Source: Bacteroidales bacterium (GTDB lineage Bacteria > Bacteroidota > Bacteroidia > Bacteroidales > JAADGE01). From it: a DNA stretch of 64,000 bases. Numbering within the stretch: the stretch's first letter is position 1; every line of letters starts with the position of its first letter. The stretch lies in contig JAIORQ010000006.1 of NCBI GenBank assembly GCA_021108035.1, positions 40,987 through 104,986 on the forward strand, read 5' to 3'. A program made the translations under genes and the position numbers. The notes under the pieces are model-generated. The model was not told the DNA's origin. It saw nothing but the letters and a program-made list of their open reading frames with translations, and did no database searches. This document shows, piece after piece, positions 38,427 to 48,900 of the stretch.

Positions 38427-40784
38427 TTATTGAACAATTACTCTTTGAGTTATTGAACCGGTCTCATTTGAAAATCTGAAGAAATAAACACCTGTGGTAT
38501 TAATCTCAACAGTTGAATTTCCTGTAAGAACTCTTGTGTTAATAACTTTTCCTGTTATATCTAATACTTCAAGATTAAAAGTACTTTGAACATTTACATT
38601 GAATATTCCGTTTGAGGGGTTAGGATAAATATTGATTCCTGCATATATATCATTTACAGATACATCTTCATCCATACCAACTGCAACATCTAAATCAGTT
38701 CCTGAAACAGTAAAAGTTGTAGTTCCTGTGTATGTATAATTTGTATATGTTGCTGCAAAATTATAAGTGTTGTCTTCTAAATCAAAAGTTACTACACCAC
38801 TTGCATTTGTTGTTCCGGTGTAAGTTCCACTTTCAATATCAATCAAAACTCCTTCAATTGCAGCACCGCCATTATTATCTGTTACTGTAAAAGTAATTGT
38901 GTATGTTGGTGTTTCGGGACCTTCAACAATTGTAACAAAATCAACACAGTTCCCGTATCCGTATCCGTCTATACCTTCAAAAGCAATATAAGGATTTTCA
39001 ACAGATGTAAAAGTAAGGGTTTCTTCAGTCCAAGTTGCTACTTCATTCGGGTAATCTGCTATTTCTACCCAAGATCCGGCTGCACCATCTTTATAATAGA
39101 CTTTGAGTTGATCTTGATCGCCGACCCAATTCACTTGTGCCATCCAAAATTTAAGTTCATAATTATTTGTTGAGGAAATTCCCACTTCAGGAGAAATTAA
39201 TTTTGTTGAATTTCCTGTAGTCGAATGTAGATGTACTGCATTATAATCACCTTCATAAGCAGCTGCAGGATTTCCATATGCACCTCCTGCTTGGAATGTC
39301 CAAGTACCTGTACCATCTTGAGTCCATCCTGTTGCACCTGCTTCAAAATCTTCAAACAATAAGAAATCTCCGAATAACTGAACATTTGATGTTCCTGTTT
39401 CGCCTTCACCTGCTGCATTACTTGCAGTTACTTCATAAAAATAATTTCCTGCTTCTGTTAAAGTTTCTGAAAAGGTTAAACCTGATTGATCATCAGATAC
39501 AAGAATTGCACCGGGGTATCTTACTACATCGTAGGTAAGTCCTGTACCGGAGAAATATCCGCCATGTACTCCTTCAGTCGGAGCGTCCCAAGATACATCA
39601 GCTTGCATATCAGTTGCAGTAAGAACGATATTTTCCGGAGCTACAGGAACATCCTCACCAACCCAAACTGACAATACTGTAGGAATACCCATACCAAAAG
39701 AATTAGACCCAACAACTTTAAAACTATGCATTCCTCCGGATGCTACACTTGCATCATTTAAGACCACATCACCTCCAATGACCGGAGAAGTTACAGTATA
39801 AGTTGCATATTCAGCATCATCAATATAAACTTCTACAATAGTTAATTCACCGAGAGCATTTCCGGCAACATCTTCTGTAGGATTAGTCCAAGATAAATCA
39901 ACAGTTAAAGCACCGCCTGCATCAGGTGTGGCAATATAATTTGTTACAGCTGCAGGGGCTGAGGGGTCAGCTGCAAATTTACAAACAACAAAAACAGCAT
40001 ATTGGTCGGATCCCATATCAGCTATTTGAGTAAATGCTCCTGTAGCAATATTATATGTTCCATAAGTATATTGGTCACCACAATTAATCGTATATAGTAA
40101 GTTATCTACAGGATCAAAAGACACATCTTGCCCATAGTTAAGTCCTAATCCTGTAGAACCGATAACAGTTGTCGCACCTGTAGCAGGGTCTATTTGATAT
40201 AAATTTTCATCATCAAGGGCAGGTCCGTAAAGGTATCCATCATCTGCAAAGTCCATTGCAATGAGCATTCCTGTTCCGACACCAATTTCAGTAAGAACAA
40301 GTGCTCCTATGTCAAGAGTACATAAGTGAGGAAGATTTCCACCGTCTAATACTACAACATACATAGTACTGCTTGTCCAGTCCCAAGCAAGTCCTGTCGG
40401 AGTTCCTGAAATTCCGGTTAAAGTACCAAGAGAAGTGAATGTACCGTCATCAGGATTTACTGTCCCAAACCCCAAATCGCTATCAACTCTGTAAACATTT
40501 CCGTCTTCTGCAAATTCTTCAGCCATCGGGAAAGGAGTAGTTCCTATTGTTCCTGTTTGAGTAGTTGTACCATCAGCCAGAACAATACTATTATATGTTC
40601 CGGCACCGGTATTTCCGGTATAAGCCTCTTGATCAGCTTTTAATATATCAAAATCTTTCGCAAAATCAGTAACATGCGTTTGATTAGATTTTTTAATTAC
40701 CGGAGCTTTTCCAAAATCTTGTGCATTTGCTGCAAAAGCAAAAAACACCATAGCTAATAATAAAGATAAAAATTTTCTTTTCAT
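38427..40784 (-). CDS. T9SS type A sorting domain protein, 785 residues, FN3-containing
   Basis: The signal peptide (MKRKFLSLLLAMVFFAFAAN) is shared with the gene at 34241. Residues ~60-275 contain propeller-like strands (VYRVDSDLGFGTVNPDDG, LYQIDPATGATTVIGS). Two fibronectin type III domains follow (~275-470; DLSWTNPTE and VSWDAPTEGVHGG). A choice-of-anchor J jelly roll comes next (~475-620; FEDFEAGATGWTQDG), then a regulatory-like beta domain and the T9SS sorting domain ending RVIVQ. Expected location is the cell surface. It is the first gene of the paralogous array in transcription order. No catalytic motif is seen. Confidence 0.88.
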   Translation of the reverse strand: MKRKFLSLLLAMVFFAFAANAQDFGKAPVIKKSNQTHVTDFAKDFDILKADQEAYTGNTGAGTYNSIVLADGTTTQTGTIGTTPFPMAEEFAEDGNVYRVDSDLGFGTVNPDDGTFTSLGTLTGISGTPTGLAWDWTSSTMYVVVLDGGNLPHLCTLDIGALVLTEIGVGTGMLIAMDFADDGYLYGPALDDENLYQIDPATGATTVIGSTGLGLNYGQDVSFDPVDNLLYTINCGDQYTYGTYNIATGAFTQIADMGSDQYAVFVVCKFAADPSAPAAVTNYIATPDAGGALTVDLSWTNPTEDVAGNALGELTIVEVYIDDAEYATYTVTSPVIGGDVVLNDASVASGGMHSFKVVGSNSFGMGIPTVLSVWVGEDVPVAPENIVLTATDMQADVSWDAPTEGVHGGYFSGTGLTYDVVRYPGAILVSDDQSGLTFSETLTEAGNYFYEVTASNAAGEGETGTSNVQLFGDFLLFEDFEAGATGWTQDGTGTWTFQAGGAYGNPAAAYEGDYNAVHLHSTTGNSTKLISPEVGISSTNNYELKFWMAQVNWVGDQDQLKVYYKDGAAGSWVEIADYPNEVATWTEETLTFTSVENPYIAFEGIDGYGYGNCVDFVTIVEGPETPTYTITFTVTDNNGGAAIEGVLIDIESGTYTGTTNASGVVTFDLEDNTYNFAATYTNYTYTGTTTFTVSGTDLDVAVGMDEDVSVNDIYAGINIYPNPSNGIFNVNVQSTFNLEVLDITGKVINTRVLTGNSTVEINTTGVYFFRFSNETGSITQRVIVQ

Positions 40785-41020
40785 AACTTATAAATTTTAA
40801 TTAATAAATAAAATGTTATTTTACAGAATGTAAATGTACTATAAAAAATTATTTAAAAAAAAATACATTGTTGCATTGTTACATTGTTTTTATTCAATGT
40901 TTATTTGGTGATTCCGAAACAAGTTCGAAACAACTTGTCCTGTACTTGTTTCATGAGGTCTTGTTTAACTGTTTAGTGTTTAATTGTTTATCCTTATTGT
41001 CAAGACTTGGCTATAATATT
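40785..41020. promoter_or_regulatory. Intact leader region of the 38427 gene, shared with the ligase-GNAT gene upstream side
   Basis: This divergent gap carries the uninterrupted paralogue of the split leader at 36461-36642 plus 38255-38300. The single TTAA at 40965-40968 marks the empty insertion target. It also holds a short-period block (ACATTGTTGCATTGTTACAT at 40865-40884) and the CCGAAACAAGTTCG element at 40914-40927. No convincing plus-strand promoter for the ligase gene was seen. Confidence 0.65.
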
Positions 41021-44000
41021 ATGGTAAACAAATTGTTTTTTTTACCAATATGTTTGTTTATTATTTTTACTAATGGCATATTTGTATCAACACAAACAAA
41101 TATTCCGACAATGAAAGAACTAAGAGAATATCTTAAATCTTCTGATAAAAATACTGAATCATACCGAAACAAGTTCGGCACAAGATATTCAGCACAAGTT
41201 ATTGACAACAAAACAAGTCTTACAATTATTAATCAATGTGAAAAGAGCTTATTTAAAAATCAATTAAGCAAAGATGATTATTTCAGCTTTCTGAACGCTA
41301 CTCGAAAATCTTCATTTCTAAGAGGTTTAGGTTCCTTTGAAAACAGAAACAAATGGGCAGAATTAGTTTTTAAAATTATTCAAAAAACAGAATTCAGTTT
41401 ATTGGATTTAATAAAGCAAAGAGTTGATGAACATCCTGATAAAGTATTATTTAATGACAGATCAACAAGCCGACCTGTTGAATGGACATACAAACAAGTT
41501 TTTCATAAATTAAAAGAAATTGCTTCATTCTTATATTTTTTAAAACCTGAAAATCCGAGAGTTGCCCTTTTTTTAAGTAACAGTATTGAAGGTGCGATTT
41601 CTGATTTAGCTTGTTTATCTTATGATATTTTTAATACACCTTTAAATATACATTTTAATTCGGAAATATTAAATTTTATTTTTACTGAACTTGATATTGA
41701 TATTGTAATAACAGATACCAAAGAAAGATCAAAAATTGTTTCGGAAGCAGCAGAAAAAGCAAAAAAGAATATTAAAATAATTGTTACTCAAGAAAACGCA
41801 TACAATAACAGAAATACAGCTTTTTTTTTAAATAAAGACAGTAAAAGAATATCATCATCAAAATCGACTGAAATTCTTAATAAAAGAAAACGAAAAAAAA
41901 TAAATCAAGTTGCAACAACCATGTTTACTTCCGGAAGTACAGGCATGCCCAAAGGTGTATCTTTTTCAATATATAATATTGTAAGCAAACGTTTTGCAAG
42001 AGCTGCTGCACTTCCTCAAGTTGGTGAAAATGAGAAGTTTATTTGTTACTTGCCCTTATTTCACACATTCGGAAGATATTTGGAACTTACAGGAAGTATC
42101 TTCTGGGGAGGAACATATATTTTTACCGGTAATACGTCTTCAGCAACATTATTATCATTATTTCCCGAAGAAAATCCTACCGGTTTTATAAGTGTTCCGA
42201 TAAGATGGGTTCAAATGTATGAAAAGTGTATATCGGCAACTGCCGGTACTGAAGATGAAAAAGAAAAGAAAAAGATCATCCGGAAAATAACCGGACAGAA
42301 CTTACACTGGGGTTTATCTGCAGCCGGATATTTGGACCCGAAAATATTTCGTTTTTTCCACAGAAACGGAATTACATTAAACAGCGGTTTCGGCATGACC
42401 GAGGCAACCGGAGGTGTAAGCATGACACCGTCTGACGATTATAAAGAAAACTCAACCGGTATTCCTTTGCCGGGTATAGAAACTCGATTAAAAAAGAACG
42501 GGGAACTTGAAATTAAAGGACATTATTTGGCAAAATACCTTAAAGATGCAGGCCCGGAAGATATTATCCCCTACCCTAATGAAGAAGATCATTGGTTATC
42601 GACCGGTGACATCTTTAAAATTGATAAAAACGGTTATCATGAAATTATTGATCGCGTAAAAGATATTTACAAAAATAACAAAGGACAAACAATTTCTCCG
42701 GGTATGATTGAAAAAAAGTTTGCCGGTGTACCGGGTATTAAACGTACATTTTTAATAGGTGACGGAAAGCCTTACAATGTTCTTTTGATAGTACCTGATA
42801 ATGAAGATCCCTTAATAAACTCAACAAATAAAAAGGAAAATATTGATGAATATTTTCACCAGATCGTTACAACTGCAAACAAAGATATTGCACCTTATGA
42901 ACGTGTAATCAATTTCAGTATTATTGAAAGAGACTTTTCAAAAGACAAAGATGAACTTACACCCAAAGGCTCTTTCAAACGAAAAGTTATTGAAAAAAAC
43001 TTCACGAAACTGATTGAACATCTTTATAAAAAGAATTATATCAGTTTTAAATTAAAAAATATTGATATAATTGTTCCAAGGTGGTTTTACAGAGATTTAG
43101 GGACTTTAGAAACCGATATTTCTTTAAACAAAAAAGGATTATATAACAAGGTTACCAAAAAAAGTTTAAGAATAAGTATTACCGGTAAAAAAAATATTTA
43201 TACGATTGGTGATTTAAATTATAAAATATCCGATAATAAAATTGATTTAGGACGAATTGTGAGACAACCGAAATTATGGGCGGGAAATCCGGAACTTATC
43301 AGTTTCTCTCCGTGTAAAGAAAGTTTTGATTTGACTTTACAAAACTTTTCATCGCAAATATGTGTTCCCTCAATAGAAGCAAGAACATATAATTCAAAAG
43401 ATTTTATACAAGCAAAAAACATTAATGATCCTGATCTTCTTTTTCTTAACGGCTTGCTTTGTGAGGCACTTCATACAGAGCCGCAAAAAGCTTTGAGAAG
43501 TTTAGAGCAAATAGAACAACTATTTCCTCAATACGAAAAAAATAAAGCTGATATAATAAGAAGGAGATTAGAAGCATTGGCATGCCATAATAATGAAGAG
43601 TTAAGGATAGCCGCGTACAGAATCCTTTTAACAAAAGACCCCGAACCGGATTATTCGGAATTACTTCCAGCTTTTATAAATTCCGGTAAAACTTTTTTGA
43701 GTGAACAATCAATAAAGTTATTAGCAAAATCATCTTTTACTTTTCAACATCTCGGAGCATTCAGACAGAGAATGCATCACTACCGTACCAATATTGACCG
43801 TCCGTCAAATAAGCAAACACGTAAGCAGTTTGATACAGTGTTTAAACTTCTTTTGAACTTCGGAATAAATCATCCGAGATATTATAAATCCATTAGAGCA
43901 GAATTTGCTTCATGGATTTTACTTAAACAAGATTCTTATCTTTCAAAAAAAGCAACTGAATATTTCTATAAATTATTTGAAGGGTTTTCATCTTATATTA

Positions 44001-45733
44001 ATAAAAACTCGAAATACTACAGCGAAGAATCTTGGGATTCTCTCCTTGTATTTGATGACGGTATTTCTGAAGCCGCACAAAAAGAATTGAAGACAAAACT
44101 TGCTTCAGCCCATACTTTAAAGCAAGCAGTGATTTTGATCTATGATGATTTTGATTTTGATTTGAAAAAAATCAATAAAAATTCTGTTTGGGTATCTCGT
44201 GTAAAAAGTTACAGAAGTACAAAGCATTATCGTATGAGCATAAATACTGTTACAGGCAAACACTACGACTTACATATTTCAATTGACAGCAAGTTGAAAA
44301 CTGCAGGAGGTTTGGAAACTTTATACAGAATGATAACATTGGACGGTAATCCGACAGACAGATCAGTTGTTAGTTCTTTCGGATGCAGTAATCCGCAAGA
44401 CAGTATCTTAATATCGGGATATTTAAGCATGCTTACTGCATGGGATAAAATCAGAACAATAGCAGAAGTACAAGCTTCAGGACATATTCAACAAGCAAAT
44501 GCTTGGAGAAAGATATTTATTCGTTCAATCAGTGCATTTCTTAAAGCTTGGTGCTACAGTAACAGAGAAATTCTTCCGGGTTTTGTTTCACCCGGCAATG
44601 TTGCTCTTCCCGAAAACGACTTCTCTGATAATGCAGTTGTTATCTCACTTTCGGGTTGGAAAAAAATATCAAAAACGCTGCCTTTATTCTCAGCAATACT
44701 CCAAAATTTTTATAATAAAACAATTGCACATTATCCTATTGCAAAAAATTTCTTGAAAATAAGATGGATTTTTCATGCATGTGTTGAAGCATTCGGAAAG
44801 ACACAAGCCCTTGAGGTATTACATATCTTAAATAATGAGATTAAGAATAAAGATAAATTAAGCTTAAATGAAAAAGAACTATTAACAGCATTATTAAATT
44901 ATTTCAAAGATTTTGAAGGAAAAATATATTTTCCTTTACCTATGTTCAATGCTGTTGACAGATATGCCGGTTGGTTAAATAAAAATACTTTGGCAGGTAC
45001 ACCGGCAAAGCAACAAACCATTTCGGAACTTTTTGATTTATACGGATTAAGTAAATATCCCGAAATTGTGAAGTATCGTTTTTACAGAGAAACTTTTTTC
45101 ATACATTCAAAAGAAAATGTTACAAATGCATATGATATTTTACTGAATAAAATGTCAGAGAATATCAATATTTTACCTATCCAATTAATTGAATTGTCCG
45201 AATTACAATCTGTACTAAATAATGAATCTGAAAAAAATGTTTTCGGCAAGTTGGTATTCCCCGATCTTAAAACAAAACAAAAAGTTGATATCTTAACAGT
45301 TGGAGACAGTAAGGAAGAACACGTTATTGTAAGGTCTGTACTTACAGATAAAAAGGGCAATGAATATATTATGCGAGAACCGTTGGAAGCTTATGAAGTT
45401 GGTGAATTATATGAATTATTTTTCAGAGAAAATTATCCTAAGGAAATATCAAAACCGGATAAACATTATATTGTTACCGATTCAAATGAAAATGTAATTG
45501 GCGGATTATGCTATAAAGAGTTAGATGAAAATGTTGTATTAATAGACGGTATGGCAGTAATATCTCCTTTGCACGGAAAAGGACTGGGTTCTGCCATGAT
45601 GGAAGACTTTTTTATAAGAATGAAAGCACAGGGTGTTAAAACAATTAAAGCACATTTCTTATTCGGTAATTATTATTTGAAACATAATTTTGTTATTAAT
45701 AAAAAGTGGGGAGCTTTGGTTAGGGAGTTGTAA
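41021..45733 (+). CDS. Adenylate-forming ligase fused to a GNAT acetyltransferase, with a large unassigned middle
   Basis: With the ATG at 41021 the protein has 1570 residues. The open frame reaches back to 40868, but that part lies in the repeat-rich leader of the neighbouring gene. A start at 41111 (MKELREYLKSSDK) would drop a hydrophobic leader of uncertain reality. Residues ~130-660 are an acyl-CoA synthetase-like domain: TSGSTGMPKGVSF (ATP loop, ~303), GFGMTEATGG, WLSTGDIF, IIDRVKDIYKNNKGQ (~541) and the C-terminal lysine motif TPKGSFKRK (~646). Residues ~660-1420 match nothing I recognise; the first part looks helical and HEAT-like. Residues ~1430-1570 are a GNAT domain with acetyl-CoA loop SPLHGKGLGSAMM (~1515). 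Acyl activation coupled to transfer is a reasonable inference. Confidence 0.8.
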   Translation: MVNKLFFLPICLFIIFTNGIFVSTQTNIPTMKELREYLKSSDKNTESYRNKFGTRYSAQVIDNKTSLTIINQCEKSLFKNQLSKDDYFSFLNATRKSSFLRGLGSFENRNKWAELVFKIIQKTEFSLLDLIKQRVDEHPDKVLFNDRSTSRPVEWTYKQVFHKLKEIASFLYFLKPENPRVALFLSNSIEGAISDLACLSYDIFNTPLNIHFNSEILNFIFTELDIDIVITDTKERSKIVSEAAEKAKKNIKIIVTQENAYNNRNTAFFLNKDSKRISSSKSTEILNKRKRKKINQVATTMFTSGSTGMPKGVSFSIYNIVSKRFARAAALPQVGENEKFICYLPLFHTFGRYLELTGSIFWGGTYIFTGNTSSATLLSLFPEENPTGFISVPIRWVQMYEKCISATAGTEDEKEKKKIIRKITGQNLHWGLSAAGYLDPKIFRFFHRNGITLNSGFGMTEATGGVSMTPSDDYKENSTGIPLPGIETRLKKNGELEIKGHYLAKYLKDAGPEDIIPYPNEEDHWLSTGDIFKIDKNGYHEIIDRVKDIYKNNKGQTISPGMIEKKFAGVPGIKRTFLIGDGKPYNVLLIVPDNEDPLINSTNKKENIDEYFHQIVTTANKDIAPYERVINFSIIERDFSKDKDELTPKGSFKRKVIEKNFTKLIEHLYKKNYISFKLKNIDIIVPRWFYRDLGTLETDISLNKKGLYNKVTKKSLRISITGKKNIYTIGDLNYKISDNKIDLGRIVRQPKLWAGNPELISFSPCKESFDLTLQNFSSQICVPSIEARTYNSKDFIQAKNINDPDLLFLNGLLCEALHTEPQKALRSLEQIEQLFPQYEKNKADIIRRRLEALACHNNEELRIAAYRILLTKDPEPDYSELLPAFINSGKTFLSEQSIKLLAKSSFTFQHLGAFRQRMHHYRTNIDRPSNKQTRKQFDTVFKLLLNFGINHPRYYKSIRAEFASWILLKQDSYLSKKATEYFYKLFEGFSSYINKNSKYYSEESWDSLLVFDDGISEAAQKELKTKLASAHTLKQAVILIYDDFDFDLKKINKNSVWVSRVKSYRSTKHYRMSINTVTGKHYDLHISIDSKLKTAGGLETLYRMITLDGNPTDRSVVSSFGCSNPQDSILISGYLSMLTAWDKIRTIAEVQASGHIQQANAWRKIFIRSISAFLKAWCYSNREILPGFVSPGNVALPENDFSDNAVVISLSGWKKISKTLPLFSAILQNFYNKTIAHYPIAKNFLKIRWIFHACVEAFGKTQALEVLHILNNEIKNKDKLSLNEKELLTALLNYFKDFEGKIYFPLPMFNAVDRYAGWLNKNTLAGTPAKQQTISELFDLYGLSKYPEIVKYRFYRETFFIHSKENVTNAYDILLNKMSENINILPIQLIELSELQSVLNNESEKNVFGKLVFPDLKTKQKVDILTVGDSKEEHVIVRSVLTDKKGNEYIMREPLEAYEVGELYELFFRENYPKEISKPDKHYIVTDSNENVIGGLCYKELDENVVLIDGMAVISPLHGKGLGSAMMEDFFIRMKAQGVKTIKAHFLFGNYYLKHNFVINKKWGALVREL

Positions 45734-45736
45734 GTA

Positions 45737-45850
45737 TAAAGTTTGAAGTTCTAAAACACAAAGTCTAAAGCTCTAAAGTTCAAAGATTAAAGCTCTATAG
45801 TTCAAAGCTAAAGTTCTAAAGTTCAAAGGTTAGAGTTCTAAAATTGAATT
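45737..45850. repeat. Degenerate short-period repeat after the ligase-GNAT gene
   Basis: Units of the form AAAGTTCTA / AAAGTTCAA / AAAGCTCTA repeat about a dozen times with an 8-10 base spacing. No open frame or stable hairpin is formed by them. The block ends just before the terminators at 45860-45915. Confidence 0.75.
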
Positions 45851-45859
45851 CTTATTTTT

Positions 45860-45915
45860 AACCTGATAACATCAGGTTTTACTAAAAAACCCGGCAAATT
45901 GCCGGGTTTTTTAGT
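45860..45915. terminator. Bidirectional terminator between convergent genes
   Basis: A small hairpin AACCTGAT/ATCAGGTT (45860-45878) is followed by a perfect 15-base stem, ACTAAAAAACCCGGC (45881-45895) and GCCGGGTTTTTTAGT (45901-45915), with a 5-base loop. A-runs and U-runs on both sides of the GC core let it end transcription from either strand. Confidence 0.92.
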
Positions 45916-45930
45916 GTTCATAAATTATTA

Positions 45931-48900
45931 TTATCTGAGCAGCGTTACACTTCCGTATTCTTTATATGGTTCTCCGTTCATATATACTACAGATACTTTC
46001 CATACATAGACATCTTGAGGTGCCATCACACCATCGACATAACCGTCCCAACCTATACAGATATCGTTAGTTATAAAAATCTTTTCTCCCCAACGATTGT
46101 ATATCTCAAGTTGATAATCAACAACACCTGAGAATAAAGGATAGAATACATCATTCAAGTTCTCGGTATCAATTCGATTACCCGTACACGGATATACTCC
46201 GCCGTTGGACCCGTTAGGATTAGGTGTAAATGCATTCGGGTATCTTATCATGCCGGGTTCTTCGGCAAATACCATACTTTTTGTTAATGTTGAATCGAAA
46301 CAATCATGTTCGGTCCATACTGACAGCGTAATATCGTAAATACCCGGTACCGTATAATAATGCATAGGTTCTTTATCAAATGAAACAGTATCTCCGAAAT
46401 CCCATAAATATCTGTTACCGAATTCAGAGTAATTATAACAATGAATAGCTTGATTCGGAATCATTATTAATCTTGGTGATACATCAAAATCAACAATAGG
46501 TTTCGGATAAACAATTACTGTATCTCTTCTTTCATATGCTTCCTCATCACAACCTTTGTTCCATGCATTCACAATAACAATATATTCTCCGTAATCTTCA
46601 TATGTATATAAAGGATTCTCTGCATTTGAAAGATCGCTGTGATCACCAAAGTCCCATTGAATAGAATCGGCAAAATGTATATTGGAATTGAATTCAACTG
46701 TAAGAGGTTGACAACCCTTTGCAATAACAGATCCTACATCGTATGAATCCGGACAAGGCGGCGTTATTACGATAGTATCAATGTATTCTCCGTCACATTG
46801 TCCGCCGCTTATACCGGTTAAAGTAATAATATATGTTCCCCAAGTGCCGTATTCATGATCTACATATCCTACATAATCTGCTTGGTAAATATTTTCACCG
46901 TCACCGAAATCCCAATGATATGAAATCAAATCTTCATCACTTCCGTTATCAAATTGAAAACTTGCATCCGGAAAACGTTTTTCATGCGAACTTGGTGTAA
47001 ATTCTACCTTTGGTCCCGGAAATGCAGTTATTGAATGAACAATTGTATCAGAACAACCGGTTATAGTATCAATTGCAACTAATTGAATATAATAAGTAGA
47101 ATCATCTTCTCCTATATTTGTAAATTCTTCGATTATGTCTTCATCCACATTATATGTTTCTCCAATAAACCATCCTTCATCTCCAATAACACTCCACTCA
47201 TACACATCCGCTTCATCCCATCCGCCATAATTACTTGAGGTATTGTCTATAGTAACCCATGCCGGAGCACAGAATTCAGTAGGATCAGTTTCAAAATCCG
47301 GAATAGGAGCTAAATTATATCTTAATTCAACAGTATCGCGAGACTCACAACCACTATAGGTTCTTTTTGTATACCATTCAAACCGATTTGTTCCGGGTAC
47401 AATACTTGTAACCTCTGTGTTATGTAAAGTATTATCGGCAATAGTACCGCCGCCGATACCTACAACTGTCCATATCCCTGTTCCTCCGACAATTTGTTGA
47501 GCATTCATGGTATGATAATCTTCACAAGATTCTGCATCATCACCTGCACCTACGTATATTGAATCATTTGTTATATTAACAGTACAAGAAACTTCAAATC
47601 CGGTATAATAAACTGTCCATCTATATATACTTGTTCCAACCTCTATATGTCTTACAACAGTTTTCGGGTCATGTATATCATCAAATACACCACTTCCGTT
47701 AACTACTGTCCATACATGATTAATCGGATCAACATTGGTTTCATATTCAGCATTCATCTTAGCAGTATCTACACAATTTATCTGATCTTCACCACATTGA
47801 ACATCTAAATCGGAAACAGTTATCTTTACAATATCAGTATCTAAACAAGTAAGTGAAGGATTAATAACCTCAGATACAGTCCAAGTGAATTCATTCTCAC
47901 CTGTAAACATATTATCAACATAAGATGTCGGGCTGTTATATTCGGCAATATCTCCGCTTCCCGAATGTATTGACCATTGACCTGTCTGACCCGGTAATAA
48001 TTCAGCATCAAAATTAGTATATGTTTGATTTAACGGCAATATTTGATCCGATCCTGCATCAGCAACAAAACTGTTGTTTCTTATTTGTACAAGATCACCT
48101 CCGTTGCTGCAATCGTTTTCATATACCGTCCATCTGAATGTATTAATACCCGGTTGGAGATTATAGGCATAAGAATTATAAGCAGTTGGTGTTTGAACTA
48201 TACCCGTTCCGCCGGCTGTTTCCCAAATACCGTATCCTCCGTCTTGCGGCGGAGTACCTGCCAAATTTGTAAAGTCTTCACATATTTGTTGATCAGGACC
48301 GGCAGTTGCAGTTACCATATTATTAGTAATAGTAACATCATCTGAATCAAAGCATGCCAGATTAGTAACTGTCCAGATCAATGTATTATTTAAAGGGCCT
48401 AAATCAATAACTGTTGATGCATGAAAAGTAGGATCAGTAACTTCTCCTGCACCGGTACTGATAGTCCAGTATCCTGTACCTGCTTCCGGTTCCGTTGCTG
48501 AGAGTATAGCATTTGGTGAACAAACAGACTGATCTTCGCCTGCATTTGCATGTACAAGGTCGTTATAAATAATCACTTCATCCCAAGCAGAACAACCGTT
48601 TTTGTAAACTGTCCATCTGAATGTATGCGGTGAATTATCTTGTAATCCGTTAACTACTGTTGTATTCAGTGTAGGATTAACAATTGTTACACCCGGACCC
48701 GAGAAACTCCAAATTCCGTATCCCGGTGCAGGATCTTCGCCTCCTAATTCAACCGTTGTATCACAAACATGCTGATCAAAACCTGCAACGATATTAAATG
48801 AATTCTCATTAACCGTAATTTCATCCCAAGCAGAACAACCGTTCCCGTTAACAGTCCATCTGAATCCGTTTACTCCGTAACAAAGTCTTGTAACCACAGT

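Noticed and set aside
40868..41020. Upstream 51 codons of the ligase-GNAT frame
   Set aside because: This stretch is the duplicated leader of the neighbouring minus-strand gene, shared with non-coding sequence at 36461-36642.
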